Positions 27,641 through 36,362 of a stretch of 64,000 bases of DNA are shown here, one piece after another. The stretch covers positions 310,001 through 374,000 of the forward strand of contig NZ_JACIEE010000007.1 in the NCBI RefSeq assembly GCF_014196765.1, given 5' to 3'. Under the pieces are notes generated by a model. The model was not told the DNA's origin. It saw nothing but the letters and a program-made list of their open reading frames with translations, and did no database searches. This stretch comes from Mycoplana azooxidifex (GTDB lineage: Bacteria; Pseudomonadota; Alphaproteobacteria; Rhizobiales; Rhizobiaceae). The number at the start of each line of letters is the position of its first letter. The stretch's first letter is position 1. The position numbers and the translations under genes are program-made.

Positions 27641-28816
27641 TCACACCGGACCGCCGAATTCCTGTAGCCGCTGTCGCAGGAGTCCGATCGTCGGCGCGCC
27701 TGCGTTGGCGAAGGCAAAGCGCAGGTAGCGTTCCTGCCCCGGGCCGAAATAGCTGCCGGGGAGGCAGAGGATGCCGGCTTCCTTTGCCAGCCTCTCGGCA
27801 ACCTCCGTCGACGTCCTTTCTGGGAAAGGATGGCGGATGAAGGAGAAATAGGCGCCGACGGCACCGATCGACCAGCCGTTCAGCCCCTCCATCGTCTCCT
27901 TCAGCGCCGTTGCGCGACGGGCGATCTCCAGCCGGTTCTCCTCGCGCCATGTGGAAAGAAGCGGCAGCGCCTCTGCGACGGCGGCCTGTGGTGATCGCGG
28001 CGGGCAGATCTGCACGTTGTCCATGACCTTGGCCACCTGCTCCACGACCGAAGGGCTCGCGGTGATGGCGCCCAGCCGGTGCCCCGGAATGCAGAACGCC
28101 TTAGAGAAGCTGTAGAGACCGATCAGCGTGTCCTGCCAGCCGGCCTTGTCGAACAAGCCGTGCGGGCGAACGCCGGCCTCGGGCAGGAAGTCGCGGTAGG
28201 TTTCGTCCAGAATGAGCCAGACGCCGCGCGCTTGGCAGAGATCGAACACGGTGGAAAGAAGCTCCGGCGAATAGACCGCACCTGTCGGATTGTTAGGCGA
28301 GACGAGCGCAAGCGCGCGGACATCCGGTGTCATCGCCGCCTCGATCGCGGCGAGATCGGGCTGGAAGCCGTTGTCGGGATCGCAAGGTGCCAGCCTCACC
28401 TTCACGCCCAGCATCGCAAGTGTGGTCTCCTGGTTGAAATAGTAGGGATCGGTCATCAGCACCGTATCGCCGGCGCCTGCGACCGCCATTGCGGCACAGA
28501 TGAAGGCCTGGTTGCAGCCGGCCGTCACGTGGATGTTCTCGGCGCCGAGCGCAGCACCGTAGACGGAGGCGACATGGGCGCCATAGGCCTGCCTAAGCGC
28601 ATCCTCCCCCTCGATCGGGCCGTAGCCGGTATAGGCGGTGGAGGCCGCATATTCTCCGAGCCGGCGCAGCATTTCCGGATGGGCGGGATAGCCGGGCACC
28701 GCCTGCGACAGGTCGATCATCGGCCCCTTGCTGCCGTCATAGCTTCTGCCCCAGGCAAACACGGTGGGGATGGGCGGCGCAGCAAGGTTCGCAACGAGGG
28801 GATTGAATCTGGGCAT
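27641..28816 (-). CDS. PLP-dependent aminotransferase, class I/II
   Basis: A 391-residue fold-type I aminotransferase. It has AGCNQAFICA, the SPNNPTGAVYSP block, the Asp/Tyr of ILDETYRDF, the PLP Lys in YSFSKAFCIPGHR, and a substrate-carboxylate Arg region YLRFAFAN. The ATG at 28816 (MPRFNPLVANLAAPP) is chosen because the longer frame overlaps the LysR gene. It lies 30 bp after lysR on the same strand, and both face a ureohydrolase-transporter operon, so it may take amino groups from the product of that pathway. Confidence 0.88.
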   Translation of the reverse strand: MPRFNPLVANLAAPPIPTVFAWGRSYDGSKGPMIDLSQAVPGYPAHPEMLRRLGEYAASTAYTGYGPIEGEDALRQAYGAHVASVYGAALGAENIHVTAGCNQAFICAAMAVAGAGDTVLMTDPYYFNQETTLAMLGVKVRLAPCDPDNGFQPDLAAIEAAMTPDVRALALVSPNNPTGAVYSPELLSTVFDLCQARGVWLILDETYRDFLPEAGVRPHGLFDKAGWQDTLIGLYSFSKAFCIPGHRLGAITASPSVVEQVAKVMDNVQICPPRSPQAAVAEALPLLSTWREENRLEIARRATALKETMEGLNGWSIGAVGAYFSFIRHPFPERTSTEVAERLAKEAGILCLPGSYFGPGQERYLRFAFANAGAPTIGLLRQRLQEFGGPV

Positions 28817-28845
28817 GGGATAGGTCCTTGCAAGGGATAGACGCC

Positions 28846-29868
28846 TCAGGCGCGTGTCTTGCTTTTTCGAGTGTTGTCGTGTGGACGTGTACGCGGCGAG
28901 GAAACCGGTTGATAGCCTTCGCCGGTGCGGCCGCCGCGCGTGCGCAACAGCATGCGCGCGGACGTCTGCGGCTCGGGCAGGCCATCCTCCTGGAGCGAGG
29001 CGAACAGCCAGTCGATGAAGACCTTGACGATGGGTGCTGCGCGCACCTCCTGTCGGCAGGCGACATAAAAGGCATCGTTTGCGGGAACCGATAGGTCGAA
29101 CGGCACGACCAGTTCGCCGCGCGCGATCAGGCTTGCCGCGGTGATCGTGTCGCCGAGCGCGATTCCTTGCCCGTGAAGTGCCGCCTCGGTGGAAAGACGC
29201 GCGTCGCTGGTGAAGAGCTGCTGCCCCCTGGCGAGATCGACCGCATCGGCCGCGGCGAACCAGGTGTTCCACTCCCGCCCGTCACGATCGCCGTGCAACA
29301 ACATGTGGTCGGAGAGATCGCGCACGGAACGAAGTGGCCTGCTGTTGAGCAGGGTCGGGCTTGCGATCGGGAAAAGCCGCAGATGGCTCCAGAGACGGGT
29401 CCAGCAGTCGGGCCAATTGCCGTCCCCATAGAGGATCGACACGTCGACGTCGCGCGAGAAGATCTGCGCCGGTTCGTTGGCGGCGACAAGGCTCAGCTTC
29501 ACGTCGGGATACTGCTCGGTGAAGCGGTTGAGGCGCGGGACGATCCAGAACGAGAGGAGGGCCGGCACGCAGGTGATCGTGAGCGAACCGCTCGTCGCCG
29601 GGCGCTTCATCAGGGCCGTGGCGGCCGCGATGCCGCCGAAGGCCTCCGTCACCGCCGGCAAAAGCAGCGCGCCCTGCGACGTCAGCTTCAACCGCTTGCC
29701 GCCGCGCTCGAACAGAACGGCGCCAAGCGATTCCTCGAGCGCCCGGATCTGGTGGCTGACGGCGCCATGCGTCACGTTGAGTTCGCGGGCCGCGGCCGTG
29801 ACCGAACCACGCCGGGCCGCCGCCTCGAAGGCGCGCAACGGATTGAGGGGCGGCAGTCGGTTCGACAT
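28846..29868 (-). CDS. LysR family regulator, GcvA-like
   Basis: A 340-residue LysR protein with the N-terminal helix-turn-helix (GSVTAAARELNVTHGAVSHQIRALEESLG) and a periplasmic-binding-like effector domain. The C-terminal 30 residues are basic and probably disordered. It is divergent from the ureohydrolase gene, with a perfect TTATGTGA-N7-TCACATAA site between, and co-directional with the aminotransferase. It is the likely activator of both operons. Confidence 0.9.
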   Translation of the reverse strand: MSNRLPPLNPLRAFEAAARRGSVTAAARELNVTHGAVSHQIRALEESLGAVLFERGGKRLKLTSQGALLLPAVTEAFGGIAAATALMKRPATSGSLTITCVPALLSFWIVPRLNRFTEQYPDVKLSLVAANEPAQIFSRDVDVSILYGDGNWPDCWTRLWSHLRLFPIASPTLLNSRPLRSVRDLSDHMLLHGDRDGREWNTWFAAADAVDLARGQQLFTSDARLSTEAALHGQGIALGDTITAASLIARGELVVPFDLSVPANDAFYVACRQEVRAAPIVKVFIDWLFASLQEDGLPEPQTSARMLLRTRGGRTGEGYQPVSSPRTRPHDNTRKSKTRA

Positions 29869-29886
29869 GGCGATCGGGACGGATTC

Positions 29887-29909
29887 TTATGTGAAATTTT
29901 CTCACATAA
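29887..29909. promoter_or_regulatory. Inverted repeat TTATGTGA-N7-TCACATAA, LysR-type box
   Basis: Perfect 8-bp arms around AATTTTC. It starts 19 bp upstream of lysR, in the 185-bp divergent region before the ureohydrolase. The T-N11-A pattern expected of LysR-type sites is present. Confidence 0.7.
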
Positions 29910-30053
29910 AAAGCTATAACATTGTCAATTGATTTTCTAGCCGTTTTGCGACGTAATCATGACAACAAGGGCAAAAGCCCGGGGGAACGACACTATCGGC
30001 AGCCAGACCAGGCTCCCCCGCTTGCCCTATTGCGACCAGAAGCGAGGCGGACG

Positions 30054-31112
30054 ATGGCATTCGACGACAGCAAGCTCCAGGCATTGCGGGAGAAATTCGG
30101 CGACGGACACGGCGGCGACATCTTCGATCCGGCCTTCCGCAAGGTCGCCGACAAGATCTTCTCCAAGAGCGGCACGCGATTGGCGCCATTTGCCGGCGTG
30201 CCGACATTCCTGTCCGCACCGCATATGCCGGTTGACGCCGAGAACCCGGACTTCGGTAATCTGCAGGTGGCGATCACCGGTGTTCCGATGGACCTGGGCG
30301 TCACGAACCGCCCCGGCTCGCGCTTCGGGCCGCGCGCCATGCGCACGATCGAGCGCATCGGCCCCTACAACCATGTACTCGACTGCGCCCCGGTGCAGGA
30401 ACTGCGCGTGGCCGACATCGGCGACGTTCCCTTCCGCAGCCGCTACCGGCTGGAGATGAGCCATGAGGATATCGAGAAGCGCTTCAACCAGATCGTCGAC
30501 GCCGGCGTGATCCCGCTCGCCGTCGGCGGCGACCATTCGATCACCCATCCGATCATGAAGGCGGTCGGCAAGGACAGGCCGGTCGGGATGATCCACATCG
30601 ACGCTCATTGCGACACGAGCGGCTCCTTCGACGGCACCAAGTTCCATCACGGCGGCCCGTTCCGCAACGCCGTGCTCGACGGCGTCCTCGACCCGACGCG
30701 CACGATCCAGATCGGCATCCGCGGGTCGTCGGAATATCTCTGGGAGTTCTCCTATGAATCCGGCATGACCGTCATCCATGCCGAGGACGTCTCCGGCATG
30801 GGTATCCCCGCGATCATCGAGAAGGCGAAGGCGATCGTCGGCGACGGCCCGACCTACCTCTCCTTCGACATCGACAGCCTCGACCCGAGCTTCGCGCCGG
30901 GAACGGGAACGCCGGAGATCGGCGGCCTGACCACCCGCGAAGTGCTGGAACTGGTGCGCGGGCTGAAGGGCATCAATCTCGTCGGCGGCGACGTCGTCGA
31001 GGTCGCCCCGCAATATGACGCCACCACCAACACCGCGCATGCCGGCGCCCAGGTGCTGTTCGAAATCCTGAGCCTGATGGTGTTCAGCCCTTCCGTCATC
31101 GCCAAGGCTTGA
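30054..31112 (+). CDS. Ureohydrolase (agmatinase/guanidinobutyrase family)
   Basis: A 352-residue binuclear manganese enzyme that releases urea from a guanidino compound. All metal-ligand blocks are present: GGDHSITHPI, HIDAHCDTSG and SFDIDSLDPSFAPGTGTPE. The N-terminal extension and ARG-free substrate region fit agmatinase or guanidinobutyrase better than arginase. The ATG at 30054 has GAGGCGG upstream. It is the first gene of an operon with a polyamine-type importer, so the likely sequence is uptake, then urea release to putrescine or 4-aminobutyrate. Confidence 0.88.
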   Translation: MAFDDSKLQALREKFGDGHGGDIFDPAFRKVADKIFSKSGTRLAPFAGVPTFLSAPHMPVDAENPDFGNLQVAITGVPMDLGVTNRPGSRFGPRAMRTIERIGPYNHVLDCAPVQELRVADIGDVPFRSRYRLEMSHEDIEKRFNQIVDAGVIPLAVGGDHSITHPIMKAVGKDRPVGMIHIDAHCDTSGSFDGTKFHHGGPFRNAVLDGVLDPTRTIQIGIRGSSEYLWEFSYESGMTVIHAEDVSGMGIPAIIEKAKAIVGDGPTYLSFDIDSLDPSFAPGTGTPEIGGLTTREVLELVRGLKGINLVGGDVVEVAPQYDATTNTAHAGAQVLFEILSLMVFSPSVIAKA

Positions 31113-31178
31113 CTTGCAATATAAAATGGGAACAACCCGGCGGCCGGAAGCCGTCTGGCAAAGAATGGAGTAAGGACA

Positions 31179-32267
31179 ATGCGTGATATTCTCAACGCCA
31201 CCGTGAGCCGCCGCGGCGTGCTTGGCGCCGGCATGGCGGGCGCGTCGCTTCTGGCGATGCCGTCGATCCTGCGCGCGCAGGAAAAGTCCCTGAAGGTCGG
31301 CGTCTACGGCGGATACTTCAAGGATTCGTTCGACAAGAACATCTTCCCCGAATTCACCAAGGCGACCGGCATCGCCATAGAATCGATCGCGGAACCGACG
31401 GGCGAAGCCTGGCTGGTCCAGCTCGAGCAGGCTGCACGCGCCGGCCAAGCTCCGGCCGACGTCTCGATGATGTCGCAGGTCGCCATGCTCAAGGGACAGG
31501 CGACCGAGCTCTGGGCGCCGTTGGACATGGGCAAGATCAAGAATGGCGCCAACCTGATCGAGCGCTTCGTCAACAAGTATCCGGATGGCCGAGTTGCCGG
31601 CATCGGTGCCGTGGCCTGGTACATCACGCTCGTCACCAACACCGCCGTCTTCAAGGAAGCGCCGGAGAGCTGGGCGGCCTTCTGGGATCCGGCGAACGCC
31701 GACAAGCTCGGCCTTCTGGCGCTCGTCTCCAATTCGTTCCTGCTGGAAGTGACCGCCAAGACCTTCCTCGGCGGCACAAATGTGCTCGACACCGAGGAAG
31801 GCATCCTGAAGGCTTTCGACAAGCTCGCCGAAGTCAAGCCGAACGTGGCGCTCTGGTATCGCGACGAAGCCCAGTTCGAGCAGGCGCTGAAATCGGGTGA
31901 GATCCCGATGGGCCAGTATTACCATGACGTCACGGGTCTTGCCGCCGCCGACGGCCACCCGGTCCGCTCCACCTTCCCGAAGGAAGGCGGCATCCAGGAT
32001 TCCGGTTGCTGGGCGCTGTCGCGCGCTTCGGAGAAGGTCGAGGAAGCGCATGTCTTCATCGATTACATGAGCCAGCCGGCGATCCAGGCGACGCTGTCGC
32101 GCAAGGTCGGCACGGCGCCGACGGTCAGGCGCGACCTGCTCGACCTGACGGATGCGGAATTCGCCGCCGTCTCCTCCGACATCGAGCCGATCATCCCGCG
32201 CTACGACATGTACCAGACGAAGTCCGACTGGCTGAACCAGAAGTGGACCGAACTGATCGTCGGCTGA
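31179..32267 (+). CDS. Polyamine-type ABC substrate-binding protein (PotD-like)
   Basis: A 362-residue periplasmic binding protein. The N-terminus has a Tat-type signal (SRRGVLGAGMAGASLLAMP) ending near SILRAQ. The mature part begins KSLKVGVYGGYF and matches the spermidine/putrescine extracellular-binding family. It lies 66 bp after the ureohydrolase and before its ATPase and two permeases. The ligand is probably a guanidino compound or polyamine, from context only. Confidence 0.88.
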   Translation: MRDILNATVSRRGVLGAGMAGASLLAMPSILRAQEKSLKVGVYGGYFKDSFDKNIFPEFTKATGIAIESIAEPTGEAWLVQLEQAARAGQAPADVSMMSQVAMLKGQATELWAPLDMGKIKNGANLIERFVNKYPDGRVAGIGAVAWYITLVTNTAVFKEAPESWAAFWDPANADKLGLLALVSNSFLLEVTAKTFLGGTNVLDTEEGILKAFDKLAEVKPNVALWYRDEAQFEQALKSGEIPMGQYYHDVTGLAAADGHPVRSTFPKEGGIQDSGCWALSRASEKVEEAHVFIDYMSQPAIQATLSRKVGTAPTVRRDLLDLTDAEFAAVSSDIEPIIPRYDMYQTKSDWLNQKWTELIVG

Positions 32268-32274
32268 GGTCGCA

Positions 32275-32364
32275 GCCCCTCATCCGGCCTGCCGGCCACC
32301 TTCTCCCCGTGAACGGGGAGAAGGAACAAACGGCAGCCTCAGCGCATGGGTTAGGGTGAGGGGC
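32275..32364 (+). repeat. Rhizobial palindromic intergenic element (RIME-like)
   Basis: Outer arms GCCCCTCA (32275-32282) and TGAGGGGC (32357-32364) enclose CCGGCCTGCCGG and a 12-bp perfect hairpin CCTTCTCCCCGT / ACGGGGAGAAGG (32299-32310, 32313-32324). The form matches the RIME-type repeats spread through Rhizobium and Sinorhizobium intergenic DNA. It sits between binding-protein and ATPase genes, where its transcript would fold and could protect the upstream mRNA. Confidence 0.8.
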
Positions 32365-32408
32365 AGTCCAAAACCCGAAGGCTCGCAGAACTGTAGAGCG
32401 GAGACCAC

Positions 32409-33446
32409 ATGTCCGGCCTGACACTCCAGAACGTCACCAAGGAATTCGGCACTTTCACCGCTGTGAAGAATGTCGATCTCACCGTTCCGCACGGCACCTT
32501 CGTCTGTCTGCTGGGTCCGTCCGGCTGCGGCAAGACCACGCTGATGCGCATGATCGCCGGGCTGGACCTGCCGACGGACGGTGCGATCCGGCTGGACGGC
32601 GCCGACATCACGCGGGTGCCGACGCACAAGCGTGACCTCGGCATGGTGTTCCAGTCGCTGGCGCTGTTCCCGCATCTGACGGTAGGCGAGAACATCGCCT
32701 ATTCGCTACGCATCCGCGGCGTCGGCAAGGAAGACCAGAAGAAGCGCGTCGACGAGCTTCTGTCGATGATCCATCTGTCCGGCTATGCAGATCGGCCGGT
32801 GGCAAAGCTCTCCGGCGGCCAGCGGCAGCGCGTCGCCATTGCGCGCGCACTGGCGATCTCGCCGAAGCTGTTCCTGCTGGACGAGCCGCTTTCCGCGCTC
32901 GATGCGAAGCTGCGCGAGGCCATGCAGGTGGAATTGCGCCAGTTGCAGCAGCGCCTCGGCATCACCACGATCGTCGTTACCCACGACCAGCGGGAAGCCA
33001 TGACCATGGCCGACACCGTCGTCGTTATGAACAGCGGCGAGATCCGCCAGGCGGCGGCCCCGGTCGAGATCTACCGTCGCCCCGCCGATACCTTCGTCGC
33101 CGACTTCATCGGCATGACGAACCTCATCGACTTCTCCGCAGACAGCGCCGGCCGCGCCACGGTGCTTGGCACGGTGGTGGAGAACCTCGCCGTTCCCGCA
33201 GGCCTTTCCAGGGGCGTGCTTTCCGTGCGCCCCGAGGACGTTCACCTGACCGCGCCCGGCCATGGCGCGATTGACGCGAAGGTCACCTTCGTGCGCGACC
33301 TCGGCGGCACGATCGAGACCTTCGTCGAGGGCGGCGGCAAGCAGATCGTCGCCGTTTCCATGCCGAACGCGCGCCCGGACGTGAGCGTCGGCCAGGACGT
33401 CGGCATCAAGCTCTCGTCCGATGCCTGCGTGGTGCTGAAGTCATGA
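32409..33446 (+). CDS. ABC transporter ATPase (PotA-like)
   Basis: A 345-residue importer ATPase. It has Walker A GPSGCGKTT, signature LSGGQRQRVAIARAL, Walker B LFLLDEPLSALDA and a C-terminal TOBE regulatory domain (LSVRPEDVHL). RBS GGAGA precedes the ATG. It overlaps the next permease gene by ATGA. It energises the PotD-like importer of this operon. Confidence 0.93.
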   Translation: MSGLTLQNVTKEFGTFTAVKNVDLTVPHGTFVCLLGPSGCGKTTLMRMIAGLDLPTDGAIRLDGADITRVPTHKRDLGMVFQSLALFPHLTVGENIAYSLRIRGVGKEDQKKRVDELLSMIHLSGYADRPVAKLSGGQRQRVAIARALAISPKLFLLDEPLSALDAKLREAMQVELRQLQQRLGITTIVVTHDQREAMTMADTVVVMNSGEIRQAAAPVEIYRRPADTFVADFIGMTNLIDFSADSAGRATVLGTVVENLAVPAGLSRGVLSVRPEDVHLTAPGHGAIDAKVTFVRDLGGTIETFVEGGGKQIVAVSMPNARPDVSVGQDVGIKLSSDACVVLKS

Positions 33447-34297
33447 GACGCGAAGCGCCGCAGAGACTGGCCGACTACGGGCCGCTGCTGTTTCCGGCAG
33501 GCATGCTGATCGTCTTCTTCGTCATCCCGTTCGCGACGATGATCGCGGTGTCCTTCTTCCAGCGCGATCCGGCCGGCTTCTATTCGACGGCCTTCGTGTT
33601 CGACAACTATGCCCGCTTCCTCAGCCTGTTCTTCGGCAAGGTGCTGGGCTTCTCGCTGTTTCTGGCAGTGACAGTGGCAATCTGCTGCGTCGTGATCGCC
33701 GTTCCCTTCACCTACCTCTTGTCGCGCGCCCGCCGCAGGACGCAGGTCCTGTGGCTCGTTGCGCTGCTGTCGGTGCTTTCGCTTTCCGAGGTCATCATCG
33801 GCTTCGCCTGGTCGACGCTGTTCTCGCGCACGGCGGGCATCACCAACCTTCTCGTCGCCATCGGGCTGATGAGCGAACCGGTGGCGCTGAACCCGAGCTT
33901 CGGCGCGGTGCTGACGGCGATGGTCTACCAGGCGCTGCCCTATACCGTGCTGGTACTCTATCCCGCACTCGTCCGGCTCGACCCGACGCTGACGGAGGCC
34001 GCGCGCACGCTCGGCGCGTCGCCGGTCAAGTCGTTCTTCACCGTCGTCGTGCCGGCGCTGCGCAACACCATCGTCGCGACACTGATCATGGTATTCATCT
34101 TCGCGCTCGGCTCCTACCTGCTGCCGCAGATCCTCGGCCGACCGCAGCATTGGACCTTGTCGGTCCTGATCACCGACCAGGCGATCTATCAGTCCAACAT
34201 GCCGTTTGCCGCCGCCATGGCCGTGTTCCTCGTGCTCGTCACGCTCGGCCTCGTCGGGCTGACGCTCATCGCCACCCGCAAGGGAGAAGCCGCATGA
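33443..34297 (+). CDS. ABC transporter permease (PotB-like)
   Basis: A 284-residue inner-membrane permease with about six hydrophobic segments and the coupling loop EAARTLGASPVKSFFTVVVPAL. It is joined to both neighbours by ATGA overlaps. PotB-type subunits pair with PotC to form the channel. Confidence 0.92.
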   Translation: MRREAPQRLADYGPLLFPAGMLIVFFVIPFATMIAVSFFQRDPAGFYSTAFVFDNYARFLSLFFGKVLGFSLFLAVTVAICCVVIAVPFTYLLSRARRRTQVLWLVALLSVLSLSEVIIGFAWSTLFSRTAGITNLLVAIGLMSEPVALNPSFGAVLTAMVYQALPYTVLVLYPALVRLDPTLTEAARTLGASPVKSFFTVVVPALRNTIVATLIMVFIFALGSYLLPQILGRPQHWTLSVLITDQAIYQSNMPFAAAMAVFLVLVTLGLVGLTLIATRKGEAA

Positions 34298-35097
34298 CCA
34301 CGTTTCTCCAGCGCCTCTATCTCGGCCTCGTCGGACTGTTCCTGTCGCTGCCGCTGATCGTCGTCGCCGGCGTCTCGGTCAACGAGAAGCAGACGCTCGC
34401 CTTTCCGCCGCAAGGCTTCTCGCTCTCCTGGTATGGCGAGATCTTCGCCAATCCGGAGTGGCGCAACGCACTTCTCGCCTCGATTACGCTCGCCGCGGTC
34501 TCGGCGGCACTGGCGCTTGCGATCGCGCTGCCGCTCGCCTGGTTCCTTTGGCGGCGACATGCGCCCTGGGCCAACATCTTCCAGCTTCTCGGCATCGCGC
34601 CCTTCACCCTTCCGCCGGTCATTACCGCGCTCGGCCTGCTCACCTTCTGGGCCACGACCGGCTTCTACGGCCAGCCCTGGACGGCGGCGATCAGTCACGC
34701 GATCTTCTTCGTCACCCTGCCTTTGGTGACGCTGTCGCTCGGCTTCTCCTCGATCGACCGTTCGCTGGTCGAGGCGGCCGCGACCATGGGCGCCGACGAC
34801 CGGACGATCTTCCGCACCGTCGTGCTGCCGCTGATCCTGCCCTACCTCGTCTCGGGCTATGCCTTCGCCTTCGTCTTGTCGCTGAACGAATACATCGTCG
34901 CCTACATGACGGTCGGGTTCACCATGGAGACGCTGCCGATCAAGATCTTCAACGCGCTGCGCTACGGCTACACGCCGACCATGGCGTCGGTGACGATCCT
35001 GTTCGTGGCGATCGCCGCCCTGATCTTCGGCCTCGTCGCCCGCTTCGGCGACCTGCCGAAGCTGTTGGGGGCCATGGCGAATACGGACAAGCAATAG
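34294..35097 (+). CDS. ABC transporter permease (PotC-like)
   Basis: A 267-residue permease with coupling loop EAAATMGADDRTIFRTVVLPLI. The start overlaps the PotB-like stop as ATGA; a longer frame on the same phase is only overlap with that gene. It is the last gene of the guanidino/polyamine operon and ends 29 bp from the convergent HisC-like gene. Confidence 0.92.
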   Translation: MTTFLQRLYLGLVGLFLSLPLIVVAGVSVNEKQTLAFPPQGFSLSWYGEIFANPEWRNALLASITLAAVSAALALAIALPLAWFLWRRHAPWANIFQLLGIAPFTLPPVITALGLLTFWATTGFYGQPWTAAISHAIFFVTLPLVTLSLGFSSIDRSLVEAAATMGADDRTIFRTVVLPLILPYLVSGYAFAFVLSLNEYIVAYMTVGFTMETLPIKIFNALRYGYTPTMASVTILFVAIAALIFGLVARFGDLPKLLGAMANTDKQ

Positions 35098-35126
35098 ACT
35101 CGCACCGCGAGTATTGTTGCGGCAGA

Positions 35127-36236
35127 TTATGCAGGGCTCACCGCTGCGAGCGCTGCGAGGAAGTGGTCGTTCTCGACCGGGCTGCCGATGCTGACGCGGA
35201 CGAAGGTTTCGAAACCTGGTTGCTTCCACGGCTTGACGATGACGCCGCGCGCGAGCAACGCCTCTGCAAGCACCGTCGCATCCCGGCCGGCGTCGAAGAA
35301 CAAGAAGTTGCACTTCGACGGCGCGACCCGGTAGCCGAGGTCGAGCAGCGCCTGCCCGATCCGATCCCGCTCGGACAGCGCCATGGCGACCGAAAGGCCG
35401 AGATGCCCCGGGGCGGCAAGCGCGGCAAGTGCCGCCGCCTGGGCGACGGCGTTGGTGTTGAACGGCGTCCGGGCGCGGTCGAAGAAGCTGCAGAGTGCGG
35501 CCGAGCTCGCAATGCCGTAGCCGATGCGAAGGCCAGCCAGCCCGTAGGCTTTGGAGAAGGTACGAAGCACGGCCCAGTTCAGCGGCGTGTCGCGCAGCAA
35601 ATCGACCGCCGAGGGATAGTCCTCGCCGGCAGCATATTCGGCATAGGCCTCGTCGACGACGACAAGCGTATCCTGGTCGACTGCCGCGATCACGCGGTCG
35701 AGCTCCGCCGGTGTCAGCCACGAACCGACCGGGTTCATCGGATTGGCGAACAAGAGCATGCGCGGCTTGCGGCGCGCCGCCGCCACGAGTGCGTCGACGT
35801 CGATCGTCAGGTCCGCTTTCACGACGACACGATCGATCCGCCCGCCCATCAGCGCCGTGTAGTCCTCGTGCAGCGGGAACGACGGATAGAGTGTTGCGAT
35901 CGTATCGCCCGGGCGCACCACCGAACGGCAGATGACGGCGATCAGGTCCTCCGAACCGTTGCCGAGGATTACCTGGCCGTCCTCCACGGCGAACCCGCGG
36001 GCGATCTCGGCCGCAAGCGCCCGCCCACTCGGGTCGGGATAGAGCCGCGCCAGTTCATGGAACGCCGACAGCACCGATGCGACGCTTGCCGAGGGACCGT
36101 TCGGGTTCTCGTTCGAGCCGAGCTTGGCCACCACTTCGACACCATGACGCCTGCGCACCTCGTCGATGGTCAGGCCGGCATTGTAGCGGGCAATGGTGCG
36201 AACCTCCTCGCGAATGAGGCTTGAAGGATCTGCCAT
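35127..36236 (-). CDS. HisC-like PLP aminotransferase
   Basis: A 369-residue fold-type I aminotransferase of the histidinol-phosphate aminotransferase family. It has KLGSNENPNGPS, LYPDPSG, FANPMNPVG, VVVDEAYAEY and the PLP Lys in FSKAYGLAGLRIGYG. The ATG at 36236 is preferred because GGAGA lies 8 bases upstream. It is divergent from the SDR-transporter operon; a HutC-type site lies between. Given that setting it is probably a catabolic transaminase rather than the histidine-biosynthetic enzyme. Confidence 0.87.
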   Translation of the reverse strand: MADPSSLIREEVRTIARYNAGLTIDEVRRRHGVEVVAKLGSNENPNGPSASVASVLSAFHELARLYPDPSGRALAAEIARGFAVEDGQVILGNGSEDLIAVICRSVVRPGDTIATLYPSFPLHEDYTALMGGRIDRVVVKADLTIDVDALVAAARRKPRMLLFANPMNPVGSWLTPAELDRVIAAVDQDTLVVVDEAYAEYAAGEDYPSAVDLLRDTPLNWAVLRTFSKAYGLAGLRIGYGIASSAALCSFFDRARTPFNTNAVAQAAALAALAAPGHLGLSVAMALSERDRIGQALLDLGYRVAPSKCNFLFFDAGRDATVLAEALLARGVIVKPWKQPGFETFVRVSIGSPVENDHFLAALAAVSPA

Positions 36237-36300
36237 TTGCGTATTCTCCATGAGCATCGTTTTGAAGCTGCCTATAGGCCGGCATCTCCAGTCTGTACAT

Positions 36301-36312
36301 ATGTATAGACAT
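36301..36312. promoter_or_regulatory. HutC-type operator 1 (ATGTATAGACAT)
   Basis: The core GTATAGAC (36303-36310) matches the HutC-subfamily GntR consensus GTMTAKAC exactly, with ATGT/ACAT arms. It lies between the divergent HisC-like gene and the SDR, 65 bp and about 50 bp from their starts. Confidence 0.7.
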
Positions 36313-36362
36313 GTAAAGCGTTTAATGCTGTGATCCGGCAACCAGCCATGAAAGGAGCCGCC

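Noticed and set aside
30027-32051. 674-codon antisense frame opposite the ureohydrolase and binding protein
   Set aside because: It spans two clear genes on the other strand; its length follows from GC-rich codon bias.
32275-32364. Reading the palindromic element as a simple terminator
   Set aside because: Nested arms match a dispersed rhizobial repeat and there is no T-run.
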